From positions 5,286,001-5,350,000 of the forward strand of contig NZ_CP150918.1 in the NCBI RefSeq assembly GCF_039908635.1: DNA of 64,000 bases, written 5' to 3'. Of the stretch, positions 7,353 to 16,219 are shown in pieces. Origin of the DNA: Pseudomonas purpurea. GTDB lineage: Bacteria > Pseudomonadota > Gammaproteobacteria > Pseudomonadales > Pseudomonadaceae. Each line of letters opens with the position of its first letter. Within the stretch, counting starts at the first letter, position 1. The position numbers and the translations under genes were made by a program. A model generated the notes under the pieces. That model was not told the DNA's origin. It was given only the letters and a program-made list of their open reading frames with translations, and ran no database searches.

Positions 7353-9158
7353 TTAGTAGCCCAGTGCGAAGTCTTCTTCTTTCATGTCCATCAGGTTGTT
7401 CGCGCCCGACAGCATGGTCACAACGTGAGTGCGGGTACGTGGCAGGATGCGCTGGAAGTAGAAACGCGCCGTCTGCAGCTTCGCGGTGTAGAACGCCGCT
7501 TCGGTGGTGCCGGCAGCCAGTTTTTCAGCAGCCAGACGCGCCATGTCAGCCCAGAAGTAGGCCAGGCACACGTAACCGGAGTACATCAGGTAGTCCACGG
7601 ACGCCGCGCCCACTTCTTCGCGGTCTTTCATCGCGGCCATACCGACCTTCATGGTCAGCTCGCCCCACTCTTTGTTCAGGGCCGCCAACGGTACAACGAA
7701 CTCTTTGACGGCTTCGTTGCCTTCGTTGGTCTGGCAGAATTTGTGGACGATCTTGGTGAAGCCTTTCAGAGCCTCGCCTTGAGTCATCAACACTTTGCGG
7801 CCCAGCAAGTCGAGTGCCTGGATGCCGGTAGTGCCTTCGTACAGCATGGAAATGCGGCTGTCGCGAACGTTCTGCTCCATGCCCCACTCGGCGATGAAGC
7901 CGTGGCCGCCGTAGATTTGAACGCCGTGGTTGGCAGATTCAAAACCGACTTCAGTCATGAAGGCTTTGGCGATTGGCGTCATGAACGCCAGCAGTGCGTC
8001 GGCTTTCTTCTTCTCTTCCTCGTCCACACCGTACTTGACGATGTCGACCTGTTTGGCCGTGAAGTAAACCATCGCCCGGTTACCTTCAGCGAACGCCTTC
8101 ATGGTCAACAGCATGCGGCGTACGTCAGGGTGCACGATGATCGGGTCGGCCGCTTTGTCTGGTGCTTTCGGGCCAGTCAGGGAGCGCATTTGCAGACGGT
8201 CGCGAGCGTATTTCAGGCCGCCCTGGAAACCGATCTCGGCGTGAGCCAGACCTTGCAGTGCCGTACCCAGACGCGCGGTGTTCATAAAGGTGAACATGCA
8301 GTTCAGGCCTTTGTTCGCCGGGCCGATCAGGAAACCGGTGGCCGCGTCGAAGTTCATCACGCAGGTGGCGTTACCGTGGATGCCCATTTTGTGTTCCAGG
8401 GAACCACAGGTCACGGCGTTGCGTGCACCGATGCTGCCGTCAGCATTCGGCATGAACTTTGGAACGATGAACAGCGAAATGCCTTTGGTGCCAGCCGGCG
8501 CATCCGGCAGGCGTGCCAGAACGATGTGGACGATGTTGTCGGCCATGTCGTGCTCACCGGCCGAGATGAAGATCTTGGTGCCGGAAACCTTGTAGGAGCC
8601 ATCAGCCTGAGGCTCGGCCTTGGTGCGCAGCATGCCCAGGTCGGTGCCGCAGTGCGGTTCGGTCAGGCACATGGTGCCGGTCCATTCGCCGGAAACCAGT
8701 TTGGTCAGGTAAGCCTCTTGCTGCTCAGGCGTGCCGTGCTCGGAAATGGTGTTCATCGCGCCATGGGACAGGCCTGGGTACATGCCCCACGACCAGTTGG
8801 CTTCGCCAACCATTTCGCTCACAGCCAGACCCAGAGACTCCGGCAGGCCTTGGCCACCGTGCTCTACGTCGTGGGCCAGGCTTGGCCAGCCGCCTTCAAC
8901 GAATTGCTTGTAGGCTTCTTTGAAGCCAGTCGGGGTCTTAACGCCGGACTCACTCCAGGTACAGCCTTCGGTATCGCCCACGCGGTTCAGCGGTGCCAGC
9001 ACCTGCTCACAAAACTTGGCGCCTTCCTCAAGAATGGCGTCAACCATGTCAGGAGTAGCGTCCTGGCATGACGGAAGGCTCTGATAATGCGCTTCGTAGC
9101 CGAGCAGTTCGTCACGAACGAAGCGAATATCACGCAAGGGGGCCTTGTAGTCAGGCAT
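7353..9158 (-). CDS. Long acyl-CoA dehydrogenase, FadE1-like (PA0506 type), 601 aa
   Basis: Paralogue of the 3892-5670 enzyme with the same four-domain plan: [43 protein letters not shown], and [17 protein letters not shown] carrying the expected catalytic glutamate. The C-terminal region (about 470-601) is the extra acyl-CoA dehydrogenase domain of this long subfamily. It catalyses alpha,beta-desaturation of acyl-CoA with electrons passed to ETF. The start has AGAGG nine nt upstream. It is monocistronic: its own terminator downstream and a PsrA-like operator 62 bp upstream, consistent with induction by long-chain fatty acids. The two enzymes probably differ in chain length; by PAO1 synteny this one is the long-chain form (inference). 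Confidence 0.88.
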   Translation of the reverse strand: MPDYKAPLRDIRFVRDELLGYEAHYQSLPSCQDATPDMVDAILEEGAKFCEQVLAPLNRVGDTEGCTWSESGVKTPTGFKEAYKQFVEGGWPSLAHDVEHGGQGLPESLGLAVSEMVGEANWSWGMYPGLSHGAMNTISEHGTPEQQEAYLTKLVSGEWTGTMCLTEPHCGTDLGMLRTKAEPQADGSYKVSGTKIFISAGEHDMADNIVHIVLARLPDAPAGTKGISLFIVPKFMPNADGSIGARNAVTCGSLEHKMGIHGNATCVMNFDAATGFLIGPANKGLNCMFTFMNTARLGTALQGLAHAEIGFQGGLKYARDRLQMRSLTGPKAPDKAADPIIVHPDVRRMLLTMKAFAEGNRAMVYFTAKQVDIVKYGVDEEEKKKADALLAFMTPIAKAFMTEVGFESANHGVQIYGGHGFIAEWGMEQNVRDSRISMLYEGTTGIQALDLLGRKVLMTQGEALKGFTKIVHKFCQTNEGNEAVKEFVVPLAALNKEWGELTMKVGMAAMKDREEVGAASVDYLMYSGYVCLAYFWADMARLAAEKLAAGTTEAAFYTAKLQTARFYFQRILPRTRTHVVTMLSGANNLMDMKEEDFALGY

Positions 9159-9219
9159 AGCGATAAACCTCTGCTGATGTAACCGGGAATGGACGACCGC
9201 GTTGAATTGTTATGACGGT

Positions 9220-9233
9220 CAAACAGTTGTTTG
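9220..9233. promoter_or_regulatory. PsrA-type operator upstream of fadE1
   Basis: CAAACAGTTGTTTG fits the reported Pseudomonas PsrA consensus (G/C)AAAC-N2-4-GTTT(G/C) exactly with a 4-bp spacer. PsrA is a TetR-family repressor released by long-chain fatty acyl ligands and controls beta-oxidation genes. On the minus strand the site contains TTGACC, a possible -35, so binding could block the promoter. Consensus quoted from memory; binding not tested. Confidence 0.62.
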
Positions 9234-9390
9234 AAACATACGTTTACGCCGAAATCTTGTCAAGCGTCGATCCTTTGCCGTTCGTCACGGCTGGCATCAC
9301 AACGCGCACGCGAACGCCCGCAGCCCTTGCGTGAAGCAAAAGCCGTGTCGTGTATGAAAGATTAGTAGAACGAGTAGCACATGCCCGACA

Positions 9391-9415
9391 GAACGCCGCA
9401 CTCAGCGCGGCGTTC
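9391..9415 (-). terminator. Hairpin after the PA0505-like gene
   Basis: GAACGCCGC and GCGGCGTTC form a perfect 9-bp stem 23 bp past the stop of the small minus-strand gene, within a longer imperfect arm (TGCCCGA / TCGGGCA). No T-tract follows, so this may only stabilise the 3' end. Confidence 0.4.
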
Positions 9416-9437
9416 GGGCAGCAGGCTCAGCGAGGGA

Positions 9438-9734
9438 TCAAGCGAAGGTATCAATCAGCGTTCCGAGCATTTCATCCGCAGCTTTGGCGACTTTGACGCC
9501 CAGCTCTGCCTGAATCTTGCCCTGGGACATGTCGACCATGCTGCTGGCCAGGTCCGATTGCTGACTGCGATCCACGGAACGCAGTCGATCCACCTGGGTT
9601 TCGGAAGACTGGCTGGTGACCGAACGTTCAATCGTGGTGCTGGCGATCTGGCTGGCCGCTTGATCGACACGGTTCTGCCCTGTCTGAATGGTGCTCAGAC
9701 CGGCGTAGAAAGCGGTATTCCCTGAGATTTCCAT
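9438..9734 (-). CDS. Small conserved hypothetical protein (PA0505-like), 98 aa
   Basis: The protein begins MEISGNTAFYAGLSTIQTGQ and continues with heptad-like NRVDQAASQIA. This resembles the N-terminal helix of flagellar rod/hook proteins, so it could be a small secreted or filament-like protein, but no known domain is certain. It has no signal peptide or membrane segment. The frame is open to 9797; the ATG at 9732-9734 is chosen because the conserved part starts there. It lies between fadE1 and the bio operon as in P. aeruginosa. Function unknown. Confidence 0.7.
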   Translation of the reverse strand: MEISGNTAFYAGLSTIQTGQNRVDQAASQIASTTIERSVTSQSSETQVDRLRSVDRSQQSDLASSMVDMSQGKIQAELGVKVAKAADEMLGTLIDTFA

Positions 9735-9841
9735 GGGAGAACTCAACCCTGCAAAGGATAAACAGCGTTCATTGAAGCAGACACGCCGGCAAAACACCCG
9801 ACAAAAACACTAATGGCACAGTGCCTTGTCATAGGCAAAAT

Positions 9842-10523
9842 CTAGTCAAGCAAGTCCAGTTGAAGGTATTCGGCCACCGCTTCCGCCGTCACCGACTTGA
9901 GCCTCGGCACCCGTCCCAGGCACGGTGCCGGCAGACGCTCGGCCAAGGTGGCGAGGTTTTCTTCCAGGCGCGCAGTCTTGGGCTCAATGATGTTGGCCAC
10001 CCAACCGGCCAACTGCAAACCGTCCTGAGCAATCGCTTCGGCCGTCAGCAGCGCATGATTGATGCACCCCAGGCGCACCCCGACCACCAGAATCACCGGC
10101 AGATCGAGTGCCATCGCCAGGTCCGAAAGATTGTCCTGATCGGCCAGCGGCACTCGCCAGCCGCCCGCGCCCTCGATCAAGGTGAAATCGGCCTGCTGAT
10201 CCAGAATGTGCCGCATCGGCGCCAACAACGACTGGACCGTCAGCGCCATCCCCGCCTCACGCGCCGCGAGATGCGGTGCGATGGCGGGCTCAAAGGCTAC
10301 CGGATTGACCTCCGCATACGTCAGCGGCAACGAACACTGCGCCATCAGCGCCAGGGCATCGGCATTGCGCAGACCTTTGGGCGTCACGTTGCAACCGGAC
10401 GCCACCGGTTTGCCAGCCGCCGTGCTCAACCCGGCCAACCGCGCCGCATGCAGCAAACCGGGCCGCGATGGTGGTCTTGCCAACGTCGGTGTCGGTGCCG
10501 GTAATGAAATAGGCTGCACTCAT
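9842..10523 (-). pseudogene. bioD: bioD, dethiobiotin synthetase, interrupted by a +1 frameshift
   Basis: BioD closes the ureido ring of dethiobiotin from 7,8-diaminopelargonate, CO2 and ATP. The N-terminus in one frame reads [20 protein letters not shown], including the P-loop GTDTDVGKTT. It then runs into nonsense at the CCC of minus-strand GCGGCCCGGTTTG. The remainder (GLLHAARLAGLSTAAGKPVAS, then LIEGAGGWRVPL) is in the next frame. Removing one C at 10460-10462 restores a 226-residue protein of normal length. As given, the enzyme would be truncated soon after the P-loop. It overlaps bioC by ATGA and is last in bioBFHCD. No second bioD is in the window, so a sequencing error is as likely as a real mutation. 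Confidence 0.85.
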
Positions 10524-11332
10524 CGCGGTTTCTCCAAAACGGCATAGACCACCTGATACGTCGCAGGCAGGCCGTGTTCCTTTCGATAATGCTCGTACGC
10601 GTCGACCAACCCTCGGATCCGCGCCCGCCCGGTCAAACCACCCGGCCGCCCCGGATTCAGATTATGCGCGCCCAGCGCTTTCAACTCATGGGTCAGGCTG
10701 CGCACATCCGGGTAATGCAACACATGGGGGGCGTTTTCCAGGCTGATGACTTTCAAGCCACTGTCGGCACACAGCTGTTCATACGCGCCAAACTCTCGGA
10801 AACGGTTGACGTGTACCAGACCATCGACCTGACACCAACTGTCACGCAATTCGTACAGCGTGCCCACACACAAACTGGCGAACGCCAACACGCCGCCCGG
10901 TTTGAGCACGCGCTGGGCTTCGCTCAACACCGAGGCGAAATCGGCGCACCACTGCACCGCCAGGCTGGAGAAAATCAGATCGCAGCTCTGCGCCTGCAAT
11001 GGCAAACGCTCAGCGTCACCGGCCACGAAATGCGTCGCACCGCCCTGTGGCCGTGCGTGATTGAGCATGCCTTCGGCGATGTCCAGCGCCAAACCTTCGC
11101 TGGTGGAAAAGCGCTCGCCCAGTACGCGACTGAAATAACCCGTGCCGCAGCCCAGATCCAGCCAACGGCTGGGTGCGGAACCGGCCGGCAAGCGGCTCAG
11201 CAACTCGCCGCCCACCGCGCGTTGCAACTCGGCGACGCTGTCGTAACTGGCCGCCGCACGGGAGAAGGACGCCGCCACCTGACGTTTGTCGGGCAAGCCA
11301 CCGGGCAGGTTGGGAAGGGATAAATCAGTCAT
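10520..11332 (-). CDS. bioC: BioC, malonyl-ACP O-methyltransferase, 270 aa
   Basis: BioC methylates the free carboxyl of malonyl-ACP, disguising it so that fatty acid synthesis can build pimeloyl-ACP methyl ester. The SAM-binding motif I is [17 protein letters not shown] at about residues 60-75. [10 protein letters not shown] and [13 protein letters not shown] follow as motifs II and III of class I methyltransferases. The frame is open to 11416; the ATG at 11330-11332 is chosen because [20 protein letters not shown] is the usual pseudomonad N-terminus. It overlaps the bioH stop by 8 nt. Its stop overlaps bioD as ATGA, so all five bio genes are tightly packed. Confidence 0.9.
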   Translation of the reverse strand: MTDLSLPNLPGGLPDKRQVAASFSRAAASYDSVAELQRAVGGELLSRLPAGSAPSRWLDLGCGTGYFSRVLGERFSTSEGLALDIAEGMLNHARPQGGATHFVAGDAERLPLQAQSCDLIFSSLAVQWCADFASVLSEAQRVLKPGGVLAFASLCVGTLYELRDSWCQVDGLVHVNRFREFGAYEQLCADSGLKVISLENAPHVLHYPDVRSLTHELKALGAHNLNPGRPGGLTGRARIRGLVDAYEHYRKEHGLPATYQVVYAVLEKPR

Positions 11333-12056
11333 CAGCGCACTCATGCAAAAAAGCCTGGATCGCCCCCGCCACACCGTGAGGGTCTTCCAGAAGAAACGCG
11401 TGGCTGGCCTGTTCAATCAGACCGATTTCAACATCCGGCAACAACGTCAGCAAATCACTGGCCGCCTCGGCCGGGACCAGGCCATCGAGGCCGGCAAACA
11501 CGTGCAACTGCGGGCCACGAAAAGCCTGCAAGGCCTGGCGTGTATCCATTTGTGCGAGTAACTCCAGACCGGCCATCAAGACCGGCGCCGGTGTATGCGG
11601 CGCACCACCCAGCAGCAGGCGCGCGAGCCCACGCGGGTCGGCGGCGCCCTGAGCGCACAACAGGCTGAAGCGTTTGAGGGTCAGGCGCGGGTCGGCGGCG
11701 CATCCCGCGAGGAACGCATCGAAGGTCTCCCCCGCCATCGCGTTCGGCCATTGGGCATGGGCTACGAAAGACGGATTACTGGCCAGCGTCAGCACACCGC
11801 AGCAATGCTCGCCACGACGGGCCGCCAACTCGGATGCCAGCATCCCGCCCAGCGACCAGCCACCCAGCCAGGCGTCTTGAGGCAGGTTCGAATCCAGCTC
11901 GTCGAGCCATTCTTCAAGGTCGCAGGACTGAAGTTCCGGCAGCGGCTCGATCTCGACCCGCAGGTGTTCATCCAACCCTTGCAACGCGGCGGCCAGAGGT
12001 TCCAGCGGTGAAATGCCCAGGCCCCAACCGGGTAGCAGAATCAGACGATCACGCAT
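11325..12056 (-). CDS. bioH: BioH, pimeloyl-ACP methyl ester esterase, 243 aa
   Basis: Alpha/beta hydrolase that removes the BioC-added methyl from pimeloyl-ACP methyl ester, ending chain elongation. The N-terminus has [10 protein letters not shown] (oxyanion-hole region), the nucleophile elbow is [10 protein letters not shown] near residue 70, and the C-terminal [10 protein letters not shown] holds the catalytic histidine. Length is normal (E. coli BioH is about 256 aa). Its start overlaps the 3' end of bioF by 8 nt and its stop overlaps bioC by 8 nt. Placing bioH inside the operon is usual in pseudomonads, unlike E. coli. Confidence 0.9.
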   Translation of the reverse strand: MRDRLILLPGWGLGISPLEPLAAALQGLDEHLRVEIEPLPELQSCDLEEWLDELDSNLPQDAWLGGWSLGGMLASELAARRGEHCCGVLTLASNPSFVAHAQWPNAMAGETFDAFLAGCAADPRLTLKRFSLLCAQGAADPRGLARLLLGGAPHTPAPVLMAGLELLAQMDTRQALQAFRGPQLHVFAGLDGLVPAEAASDLLTLLPDVEIGLIEQASHAFLLEDPHGVAGAIQAFLHECADD

Positions 12057-13227
12057 GGTTTGGCTCCGGTTTCAGGTGTTGAAAACAATCGGCCAGACCT
12101 TCTAACAATAGCTGGACCTGCGCTTCACTGTGGGCGGCGGTCAGGGTCACGCGCAGACGTGCGCTGCCAGCCGGCACGGTGGGCGGACGAATCGCCGTCA
12201 CCATCAAGCCGCGCTCACGCAATCGCTGCGACCAGCGCATGGCAACTGCGGTGTCACCGATCATGATCGGCTGGATCGGCGTGAAGCTCTCCATCAACGT
12301 CAGGCCTATCTGCTGCGCGCCTTGGCGGAACTGGCGGATCAGCGTGTTCAAGTGCTCACGGCGCCAGTGTTCGCTGCGCAGCAGTTCAAGACTTTTCAGC
12401 GTCGCGCAGGCCAGCGCAGGTGGCTGGCTGGTGGTGTAAATGTAGGGCCGAGCAAACTGGATCAGGCTTTCGATCAGGTCTTCACTGCCGGCGACAAACG
12501 CGCCCGCCGTACCGAACGCCTTGCCCAGCGTGCCGACCAACACCGGTACCTCATCCTGGCTCAGGCCGAAGTGCTCGACCACCCCACCACCGTTGGCACC
12601 CAGCGGACCGAAGCCGTGGGCGTCGTCGACCATCAGCCACGCGCCCTTGGCTTTCGCTTCCTGGGCCAGCGCAGGCAGGTCGGCGATATCACCGTCCATG
12701 CTGAACACGCCATCGGTGACCACCAGCGTATTGCCGGTGGCTTTCTCCAGACGCTTGGCCAGGCTGACCGCGTCGTTGTGCAGGTAACGATTGAAGCGCG
12801 CACCGGACAACAGGCCCGCGTCCAGCAGTGAAGCGTGATTGAGCCGGTCTTCCAGCACGGTGTCGCCCTGCCCGACCAGCGCCGTCACGGCACCGAGGTT
12901 GGCCATGTAACCGGTGGTGAACAGCAGCGCACGCGGGCGTCCGGTCAGGTCGGCCAGTGCTTCTTCCAGGGCATGATGCGGACCGCTGTGGCCGATCACC
13001 AGATGGGAAGCACCGCCCCCGACGCCCCAACGGGAGGCACCGGCACGCCAGGCTTCGATCACTTGAGGGTGATTGGCCAGACCGAGGTAATCGTTGTTGC
13101 AGAACGCCAGCAACGGCTGACCGTCGACCACCACGTGCGGCCCTTGAGGGCTGTCGAGCAATGGGCGCTGGCGATAAAGGTTTTCGGCACGACGGGCAGC
13201 AAGGCGCGCGCTGAGATCGAAAGACAT
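12049..13227 (-). CDS. bioF: BioF, 8-amino-7-oxononanoate synthase, 392 aa
   Basis: PLP-dependent alpha-oxoamine synthase condensing pimeloyl thioester with L-alanine. Family marks: [16 protein letters not shown] near the N-terminus, [33 protein letters not shown] (aspartate contacting the cofactor nitrogen) and [14 protein letters not shown], whose lysine forms the Schiff base. The start has CGAGG about 6 nt upstream. A 174-bp gap containing a REP doublet separates it from bioB; its 3' end overlaps bioH by 8 nt. Confidence 0.92.
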   Translation of the reverse strand: MSFDLSARLAARRAENLYRQRPLLDSPQGPHVVVDGQPLLAFCNNDYLGLANHPQVIEAWRAGASRWGVGGGASHLVIGHSGPHHALEEALADLTGRPRALLFTTGYMANLGAVTALVGQGDTVLEDRLNHASLLDAGLLSGARFNRYLHNDAVSLAKRLEKATGNTLVVTDGVFSMDGDIADLPALAQEAKAKGAWLMVDDAHGFGPLGANGGGVVEHFGLSQDEVPVLVGTLGKAFGTAGAFVAGSEDLIESLIQFARPYIYTTSQPPALACATLKSLELLRSEHWRREHLNTLIRQFRQGAQQIGLTLMESFTPIQPIMIGDTAVAMRWSQRLRERGLMVTAIRPPTVPAGSARLRVTLTAAHSEAQVQLLLEGLADCFQHLKPEPNHA

Positions 13228-13275
13228 GCAGACCTCGGACAGTCAGATCACATAAATCAAGGTAGATGCAATCTA

Positions 13276-13366
13276 TGTGGGAGCGGGCTTGCCCGCGATG
13301 AGGGCATCAGGTTCAACATAAGTGTCGACTGACAGATCGCTATCGCGGGCAAGCCCGCTCCCACAG
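13276..13366. repeat. REP doublet (REPIN) between bioB and bioF
   Basis: Two inverted REP units (GTGGGAGCGGGCTTGCCCGC and its complement) flank about 40 bp. It lies within the bioB-bioF intercistronic region, so its mRNA would fold into a long hairpin inside the operon and could shift bioB output relative to bioFHCD. Confidence 0.88.
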
Positions 13367-13401
13367 GACTTTGCATTCCTTCAGAGGAATCGGTCGAAGC
13401 G

Positions 13402-14457
13402 TCAAACAGCGGCGTTATAGAACTGCTCGCTGCTCTTCTGCTCCACCAGCGCTTGCTCGATGGCTGCCTGATGCACTTCGTCGGCGTGCTCTTCGCGGGC
13501 CTCCGGCAGAATCCCTAAGCGCCCGAACAACTGCATGTCCTTGTCGGCTTGCGGGTTGGCAGTGGTCAGCAGTTTTTCGCCGTAGAAAATCGAGTTGGCA
13601 CCGGCAAAGAACGCCAGGGCCTGCATCTGTTCGTTCATTGCCTCGCGGCCGGCGGACAGACGCACGTGGGATTGCGGCATCAGGATACGGGCAACCGCGA
13701 GCATGCGGATGAAGTCGAACGGGTCGATTTCTTCGGCGTTTTCCAGCGGCGTACCGGCGACCTTAACCAGCATGTTGATCGGCACCGACTCCGGGTGCTC
13801 CGGCAGGTTGGCCAACTGGATCAGCAGGTTGGCGCGGTCATCCAGCGACTCGCCCATGCCCAGGATGCCGCCCGAACAGATCTTCATCCCCGAATCGCGC
13901 ACGTACGCCAGCGTTTGCAGGCGCTCGCTGTACGTACGGGTAGTGATGATGCTGCCGTAGAACTCCGGGGAGGTGTCGAGGTTGTGGTTGTAGTAATCGA
14001 GGCCAGCCTGGGCCAACGCTTCGGTCTGGTCCTGATCGAGGCGGCCGAGGGTCATGCAGGTTTCCAGGCCCATGGCTTTCACGCCTTTGACCATCTCCAG
14101 CACGTAGGGCATGTCTTTGGCTGACGGGTGTTTCCACGCCGCGCCCATGCAGAAACGGGTCGAACCAATGGCCTTGGCGCGGGCAGCCTCTTCGAGGACC
14201 TTCTGCACTTCCATCAGTTTTTCTTTTTCCAGGCCGGTGTTGTAGTGACCGGACTGTGGGCAATATTTGCAATCTTCCGGACAGGCGCCAGTCTTGATCG
14301 ACAACAGGGTCGAGACCTGGACCCGGTTGGCGTCGAAGTGTGCACGGTGCACCGTCTGCGCCTGGAACAACAGGTCATTGAATGGCTGAACGAAGAGTGC
14401 TTTGACTTCGGCCAAAGACCAGTCATGACGCAGGGTGGCAGTGGTGCTGGCGCTCAT
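13402..14457 (-). CDS. bioB: BioB, biotin synthase (radical SAM), 351 aa
   Basis: Radical-SAM enzyme inserting sulfur into dethiobiotin. The [4Fe-4S] motif [10 protein letters not shown] is present within [18 protein letters not shown]. Further conserved segments are [23 protein letters not shown], and the C-terminal [20 protein letters not shown] with the arginine that ligates the [2Fe-2S] cluster. The open frame extends to 14568, but the ATG at 14455-14457 has GGAA about 6 nt upstream and matches the family N-terminus ([14 protein letters not shown]). It is first in bioBFHCD, and a BirA-type operator lies about 100 bp upstream. Confidence 0.93.
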   Translation of the reverse strand: MSASTTATLRHDWSLAEVKALFVQPFNDLLFQAQTVHRAHFDANRVQVSTLLSIKTGACPEDCKYCPQSGHYNTGLEKEKLMEVQKVLEEAARAKAIGSTRFCMGAAWKHPSAKDMPYVLEMVKGVKAMGLETCMTLGRLDQDQTEALAQAGLDYYNHNLDTSPEFYGSIITTRTYSERLQTLAYVRDSGMKICSGGILGMGESLDDRANLLIQLANLPEHPESVPINMLVKVAGTPLENAEEIDPFDFIRMLAVARILMPQSHVRLSAGREAMNEQMQALAFFAGANSIFYGEKLLTTANPQADKDMQLFGRLGILPEAREEHADEVHQAAIEQALVEQKSSEQFYNAAV

Positions 14458-14547
14458 GGGCGTTTCCTTGTTTATGCTTGGCTTGCGGGGTGGAAAGGGA
14501 ATGTCCACAGCCGCGACACGGATGTTCGGCATATTTAAGGAAGACTT

Positions 14548-15282
14548 ATGCGCTGTCAACCACGACACAAAGGCTCGGTTTACATCTGGTTAAAAAACAA
14601 ACAGACCTGTTTGTTGTGCAACGAACCGTCCGATACCCCTCAAGCGATATGCACACCCTGCGAAACCGAGCTGCCCTGGCTCGGCGATCATTGCCAGACC
14701 TGCGCCCTGCCACTGCCCGTGGCGGGCATGACCTGCGGCCAATGCCTGAAGCAACCGCCAGCCTTCGAACAGGTTATCGCCCCCTGGACCTACAACTTTC
14801 CGGTGGACAGCCTGATCACCCGTTTCAAGCACAACGCCAAGTGGCCTTATGGGCGCCTGCTCGGCGAACTTCTCGCGCAATCGCTGCAACATCGCTTCGA
14901 TGAAGGCCTGACTCGCCCTGATGCGCTGGTGCCGGTGCCTCTGGCCAGCAAACGCCTGCGTGAGCGCGGTTACAATCAGGCCGCGATGTTGGCTCACTGG
15001 CTTAGCGACAGCCTGAAGCTTGCGTGCGATGAAGGGTTGCTGCTGCGAACCCACGACACCGCCGCGCAACAGGACCTCGACGCCAAGGCGCGCAAACAGA
15101 ACCTGCGCACAGCCTTTGCGCTGACCGCCGGGGCCGTGGTCACTGGCCGACACCTGGCGTTGGTCGACGACGTGCTGACCACCGGCGCCACGGCCGAAAG
15201 CCTTGCTCGCCTGTTACTCAAGGCCGGCGCAGCGCGGGTGGATGTCTATTGCCTGGCGCGCACCCCAAAACCCGGGGGCTGA
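14548..15282 (+). CDS. ComF-family phosphoribosyltransferase-like protein, 244 aa
   Basis: Residues about 20-75 form a double zinc-ribbon-like region (CLLC, CTPC, CQTC and CGQC pairs). A PRTase fold follows with the PRPP-loop [20 protein letters not shown] near residue 205. ComF/GntX proteins are linked to DNA uptake in competent bacteria; their biochemical role is unclear. The start has AAGGA about 6 nt before the ATG. It is divergent from bioB, and the BirA operator falls in its first codons, so BirA may also affect it. Followed by modE after 74 bp that include three copies of a CCCTATCAA-like repeat. Confidence 0.85.
   Translation: MRCQPRHKGSVYIWLKNKQTCLLCNEPSDTPQAICTPCETELPWLGDHCQTCALPLPVAGMTCGQCLKQPPAFEQVIAPWTYNFPVDSLITRFKHNAKWPYGRLLGELLAQSLQHRFDEGLTRPDALVPVPLASKRLRERGYNQAAMLAHWLSDSLKLACDEGLLLRTHDTAAQQDLDAKARKQNLRTAFALTAGAVVTGRHLALVDDVLTTGATAESLARLLLKAGAARVDVYCLARTPKPGG
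14553..14585. promoter_or_regulatory. BirA-type operator and bioB promoter -35
   Basis: CTGTCAACC and GGTTTACAT are the two half-sites, separated by 15 bp, closely matching the BirA consensus TTGTNAACC-N14-16-GGTTNACAA. On the minus strand the bioB-proximal half contains TTGACA, a perfect sigma-70 -35 hexamer; an A/T-rich TTAAAT -10 candidate follows after 15 bp. BirA bound to biotinyl-AMP would therefore cover the bioB promoter. The operator lies within the first 13 codons of comF. Confidence 0.72.
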
Positions 15283-15356
15283 CTTGACTCCCGCGTGCCA
15301 AGCCGCCAACGTCCAACCCTATCAACCCTATCAACCCTTGCGTGCAGCGCCTTGCC

Positions 15357-16127
15357 ATGTCCTTGCCTACCTTGTTGTCCCAACACATCGTCCGTCGTCC
15401 GCAGCGCATTGCCTTGCTGCAACACATCGCCGAACAAGGCTCGATCACCCGTGCGGCGAAAAGCGCGGGGCTGAGCTACAAAGCGGCCTGGGATGCCATC
15501 GATGAACTGAACAACCTGGCGCAAAAACCCTTGGTGGAACGCAGCGTCGGCGGCAAGGGCGGCGGTGGCGCGAAGCTCTCGGCCGAAGGCGAACGCGTGC
15601 TGCGGCTTTATCAACGGCTGCAAGCCTTGCAGGCACAAGTGCTGGAAGCCGCCGAAGACGCCAGCGACCTCGACCTCGACCTGCTCGGGCGCCTGATGCT
15701 CAGGACCAGCGCGCGCAATCAACTGCACGGCAAGGTCGCGACCATCGACACTCAGGGCCGCAACGACCTGATCAGCCTGGAACTGGCCGAAGGGCTGATC
15801 CTCCAGGCGCAGATCACCCACGACAGCACGCGGCGCCTGGAGCTGGAAACCGGCACCGAAGTCGTGGCGCTGATCAAGGCCGGCTGGCTGGAGTTGCTGG
15901 CCGCCGATCAATCGGCAACACCGGGACACAATTGCCTGAAGGGCATCATCGAGGAGATTCTCGACGCCGAAGACGGCCCCAGCGAAGTGCGAATCGCCCT
16001 GCCCAATGGTCAGACCTTGTGCGCCCTGGCGGAGCCGCTGCACCTGAAAACGCTGGGCTTGAGTGCTGAAAAAGCCGTACAGGTGCAGTTCTCGCCCTCC
16101 AATGTGTTGCTGGGTACGCCGCTCTGA
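15357..16127 (+). CDS. modE: ModE-family molybdate-responsive regulator, 256 aa
   Basis: N-terminal winged helix-turn-helix (IALLQHIAEQGSITRAAKSA then LSYKAAWDAIDELNN, residues about 18-60) with the ModE-typical GGKGGGGAKLSAEG wing. Two molybdate-binding TOBE/Mop domains follow (about 120-185 and 190-255). ModE represses molybdate uptake and activates molybdoenzyme genes when molybdate is bound. The ATG at 15357 gives the family start MSLPTLL; a GTG at 15342 is an alternative. No modABC transporter is in the window. Confidence 0.85.
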   Translation: MSLPTLLSQHIVRRPQRIALLQHIAEQGSITRAAKSAGLSYKAAWDAIDELNNLAQKPLVERSVGGKGGGGAKLSAEGERVLRLYQRLQALQAQVLEAAEDASDLDLDLLGRLMLRTSARNQLHGKVATIDTQGRNDLISLELAEGLILQAQITHDSTRRLELETGTEVVALIKAGWLELLAADQSATPGHNCLKGIIEEILDAEDGPSEVRIALPNGQTLCALAEPLHLKTLGLSAEKAVQVQFSPSNVLLGTPL

Positions 16128-16219
16128 GTGAAGGCCGCTACGCAACGCCGAACACCCCTGCAACATTTCCTTCATCGACGCTCTTTAAGGTGACTGCAAA
16201 AACCCGCAGGGAGCCTGAT

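Noticed and set aside
7425..9071. 548-codon open frame antisense to fadE1
   Set aside because: Shadow frame of a high-GC gene; no domain and no ribosome site.
10290..10523. Separate 77-aa gene at the start of bioD
   Set aside because: Only its first 20 residues are BioD-like; the tail is out-of-frame reading after the one-base insertion, so it is part of the broken bioD.
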